Shown in pieces: positions 62,240-64,000 of a DNA stretch of 64,000 nucleotides (position 1 is the first letter of the stretch; the number at the start of each line of letters is the position of its first letter). The stretch is from Fomitopsis serialis (Eukaryota; Basidiomycota; Agaricomycetes; Polyporales; Fomitopsidaceae): assembly GCF_022376445.1 (NCBI RefSeq), contig NW_025954976.1:186001-250000 (forward strand), written 5' to 3'. The position numbers were made by a program, and so were the translations under genes. Below the pieces are notes generated by a model. That model made no database searches and was not told where the DNA came from. It worked only from the letters and a program-made list of their open reading frames with translations.

Positions 62240-63439
62240 CTACAGGCCCTTGTCGCCGGAGTTCGTTTTACTTGAATCCGTCGCAGACCCCTTCCCTGCT
62301 GCATCCTTCTCGTCCACCTTCTTATCCTCGCCCTTGGTCTCCTCGAACTCCACCCGACCAATGGTCGCCTTGTTGTCCACGAGCGCGTGGAGAGCGATGA
62401 CGGCCCGGAGCAGACTGCTCAGGTATACGACGAGCAGCTGGTCGTTCGTACTTGTAGCAAAGCTCTGCGTCGACTCGGGGTCGTTGAGATGCGGGAGGAG
62501 GTTCAGCGCGTCCTGTATGTGGTAGACGATCTGGTGGTTCACGGGCATCTTCCCCGCCGCGACGTCCGTAAGGTAATTCCGGATGTCGTCTATGCGGGAT
62601 TGGAGGCCGCGCAGAGAGCTGAGCTGCTCGGAGACACGGGTCGCGAGGGTGGTTGTGGTCGAGTCTTTGATGTCCCGGAGCAGGTGCTCGACACCGATCT
62701 CCTCTGCTTCTTCCGCTTCAATTGCTGACGGCACGTGGAGGAACGTCTTCCGGGTTTCTGTACCGTCCTGGAATGAGGTTAGGTGCACGGACATTACTTG
62801 CGTATGGGAGGAGACGTACGTCTTTGATTTCCTCCACTGCGAAGTATGCGTCCGTCGGGATGCCCACCGTGTTTGGTCGTACGTCCACGATCACCATGAC
62901 TGGTCGTGCAATGTATCTCTTCAATAGGTCGTTGATCTCCTGGTCCGAAGCCCGAAGCTTGGGGCCAGTGTGGTACCACCCGATCATCCGCTCTCGTGCT
63001 ACACTTTAGTTAGCAGCGGAACGGGATGTGAGAACGGAGCGGACGAACCGTTGACCTTCTTGAACATCTCCCACATGCCCTCAATATAGTTATGGTCCAA
63101 GAACCATGTCTTGCTGTCCTTCTCGTCCTCCTCGAAGGGAATGCCGAAGGAGTTCGCGACGTTGACGGTCTTGCCGTTGTCCTGCCCTAGGAGGATGCCA
63201 ATGACGCGCTTGCTAGAGCTGCGTTGGACAGTACGTGCATGGTGATCTGTGACGGAAAGGAGGACGAGGGGATGTACAACTGTTGCTGTTCATTAGTGTC
63301 GCGTCTGGACGCTAGGTCGGTAGTACACACCGACAGTGGTTCCAGACAAGGCTGCTAGCTTAACGAAAAACATCGTCAGTTTTACATCCACACGCAACAT
63401 AGACGTATAGCGAACCTGCTCTGATGTTGTTGCGACCAT
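62240..63439 (-). CDS. RPN8: 26S proteasome regulatory subunit Rpn8 (MPN domain)
   Basis: Lid subunit that pairs with the deubiquitinase Rpn11. The start at 63439 (MVATTSEQ) splices through LAALSGTTV to [16 protein letters not shown]. The MPN fold follows: [40 protein letters not shown] and [13 protein letters not shown]. As expected for Rpn8, the JAMM metal ligands are absent (WYHTGPKL has no H.H...D set). The C-terminal helical part includes [20 protein letters not shown] and [20 protein letters not shown], and ends with a charged [16 protein letters not shown] tail. No indel noticed. Confidence 0.93.
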
Positions 63440-64000
63440 AGTGGCGGACGGAGGATGCGTGCAAAAGGTAAAGTCTGCTGTGGCTTCTGCAAGCACGGTA
63501 GGACGCGTACGCGTCCAGATCTCGTGGTGTCTATTTGTCCTTGTTGCCCAACGGCCTCTACGAGACTTCCATTTTTGGGCAAGAACGCCTGCGAGCTATG
63601 AACTCGAAGCATGCGCTTTCACCGTTTTGTGATATACATTGCAGTTTTTGGCTTAGGTCATCGGCTTGACGGGATGTCAAACATAGATAGTCCTACCCAT
63701 AGGACCCCCTGGGTCGACAGCGCCTTGGCTTCACAATCTACGGAGGTTGTCGATGTCTTAAACTAAATCTGGATATGTGAGTTGAAAGCGGCTGCGAGTT
63801 TGGTTCGTGGATTGAGATAGAACGGTACTCCGTTATAATCCTCCAACTCACATAGAGCCGAGGCTTGGTGGCATATACAGTACGCAGTTGGACGGGCACG
63901 GTATATGGGGCGCTTATTTGCGACTATTTACCCGGGCGCTATATTACCGCAAAGGGTAGCTGACCGATCGCGCAAACTTCGTCTCGACTTTTTCCGCGTT
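63440..64000. other. Right-edge stretch without a recognised gene
   Basis: The promoter side of RPN8, then sequence with only short frames. Nothing else is recognised. Confidence 0.4.

Overview
The window looks like nuclear DNA of an agaricomycete basidiomycete, probably a wood-decay polypore-type fungus. The evidence is GC-rich coding sequence, very short GT-AG introns (mostly 50-65 nt) with CTNAC-type branch points, and dense housekeeping genes typical of fungi. No tRNA, rRNA, CRISPR or intact transposon was seen.

Layout. A mitochondrial formate dehydrogenase (1248-2918, minus) is followed by an unusual domain from about 4.4 to 42.5 kb. That domain is a diverged giant inverted duplication: a left arm (about 4.4-18.75 kb) and a right arm (about 25.9-41.1 kb) carry the same blocks in mirrored order. 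Between them sits a 7 kb island of ordinary genes, all on the minus strand: 2-isopropylmalate synthase with a doubled regulatory domain, a calcineurin-like metallophosphoesterase, and a short-chain dehydrogenase. The arms hold a lineage-specific multigene family that I do not recognise. Family A genes have three exons and encode an N-terminal box, a VYTTWPP motif, a helical segment and a Ser/Thr-Pro tail. Family B genes are short four-exon relatives of about 133 residues. A3-type and C-type genes are divergent relatives. Several members are intact (A2, A3, A4, B1 and C1 on the left; A0', A1', A2', B1' and C1' on the right). Others carry frameshifts or stops.

Nine family A genes share an inverted-repeat box (AGACGC-like, spacer of 10-15, GGCGCC-like) about 140-210 bp upstream of the ATG. 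Family B genes share a different box about 210 bp upstream. These boxes support both the start codons and the view that the families are expressed.

From 43.1 kb to the end the window is a compact run of conserved genes: a METTL16-like RNA methyltransferase and cytosolic glutamyl-tRNA synthetase (divergent pair); a membrane-anchored unknown protein; SF3B2/Cus1 and eIF4A (divergent pair); a dual-specificity phosphatase; a Rab GTPase whose switch-II glutamine is a threonine; ATP synthase epsilon; a seven-knuckle CCHC protein; cytochrome c oxidase subunit IV/5; and proteasome subunit Rpn8.

Caveat. Many genes that should be under strong selection (FDH, LEU4, SDR, DSP, COX5) carry isolated single-base deletions in otherwise perfectly conserved coding sequence. 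This looks more like residual assembly indels than gene decay, so frameshifts in the novel family must be read with the same caution.
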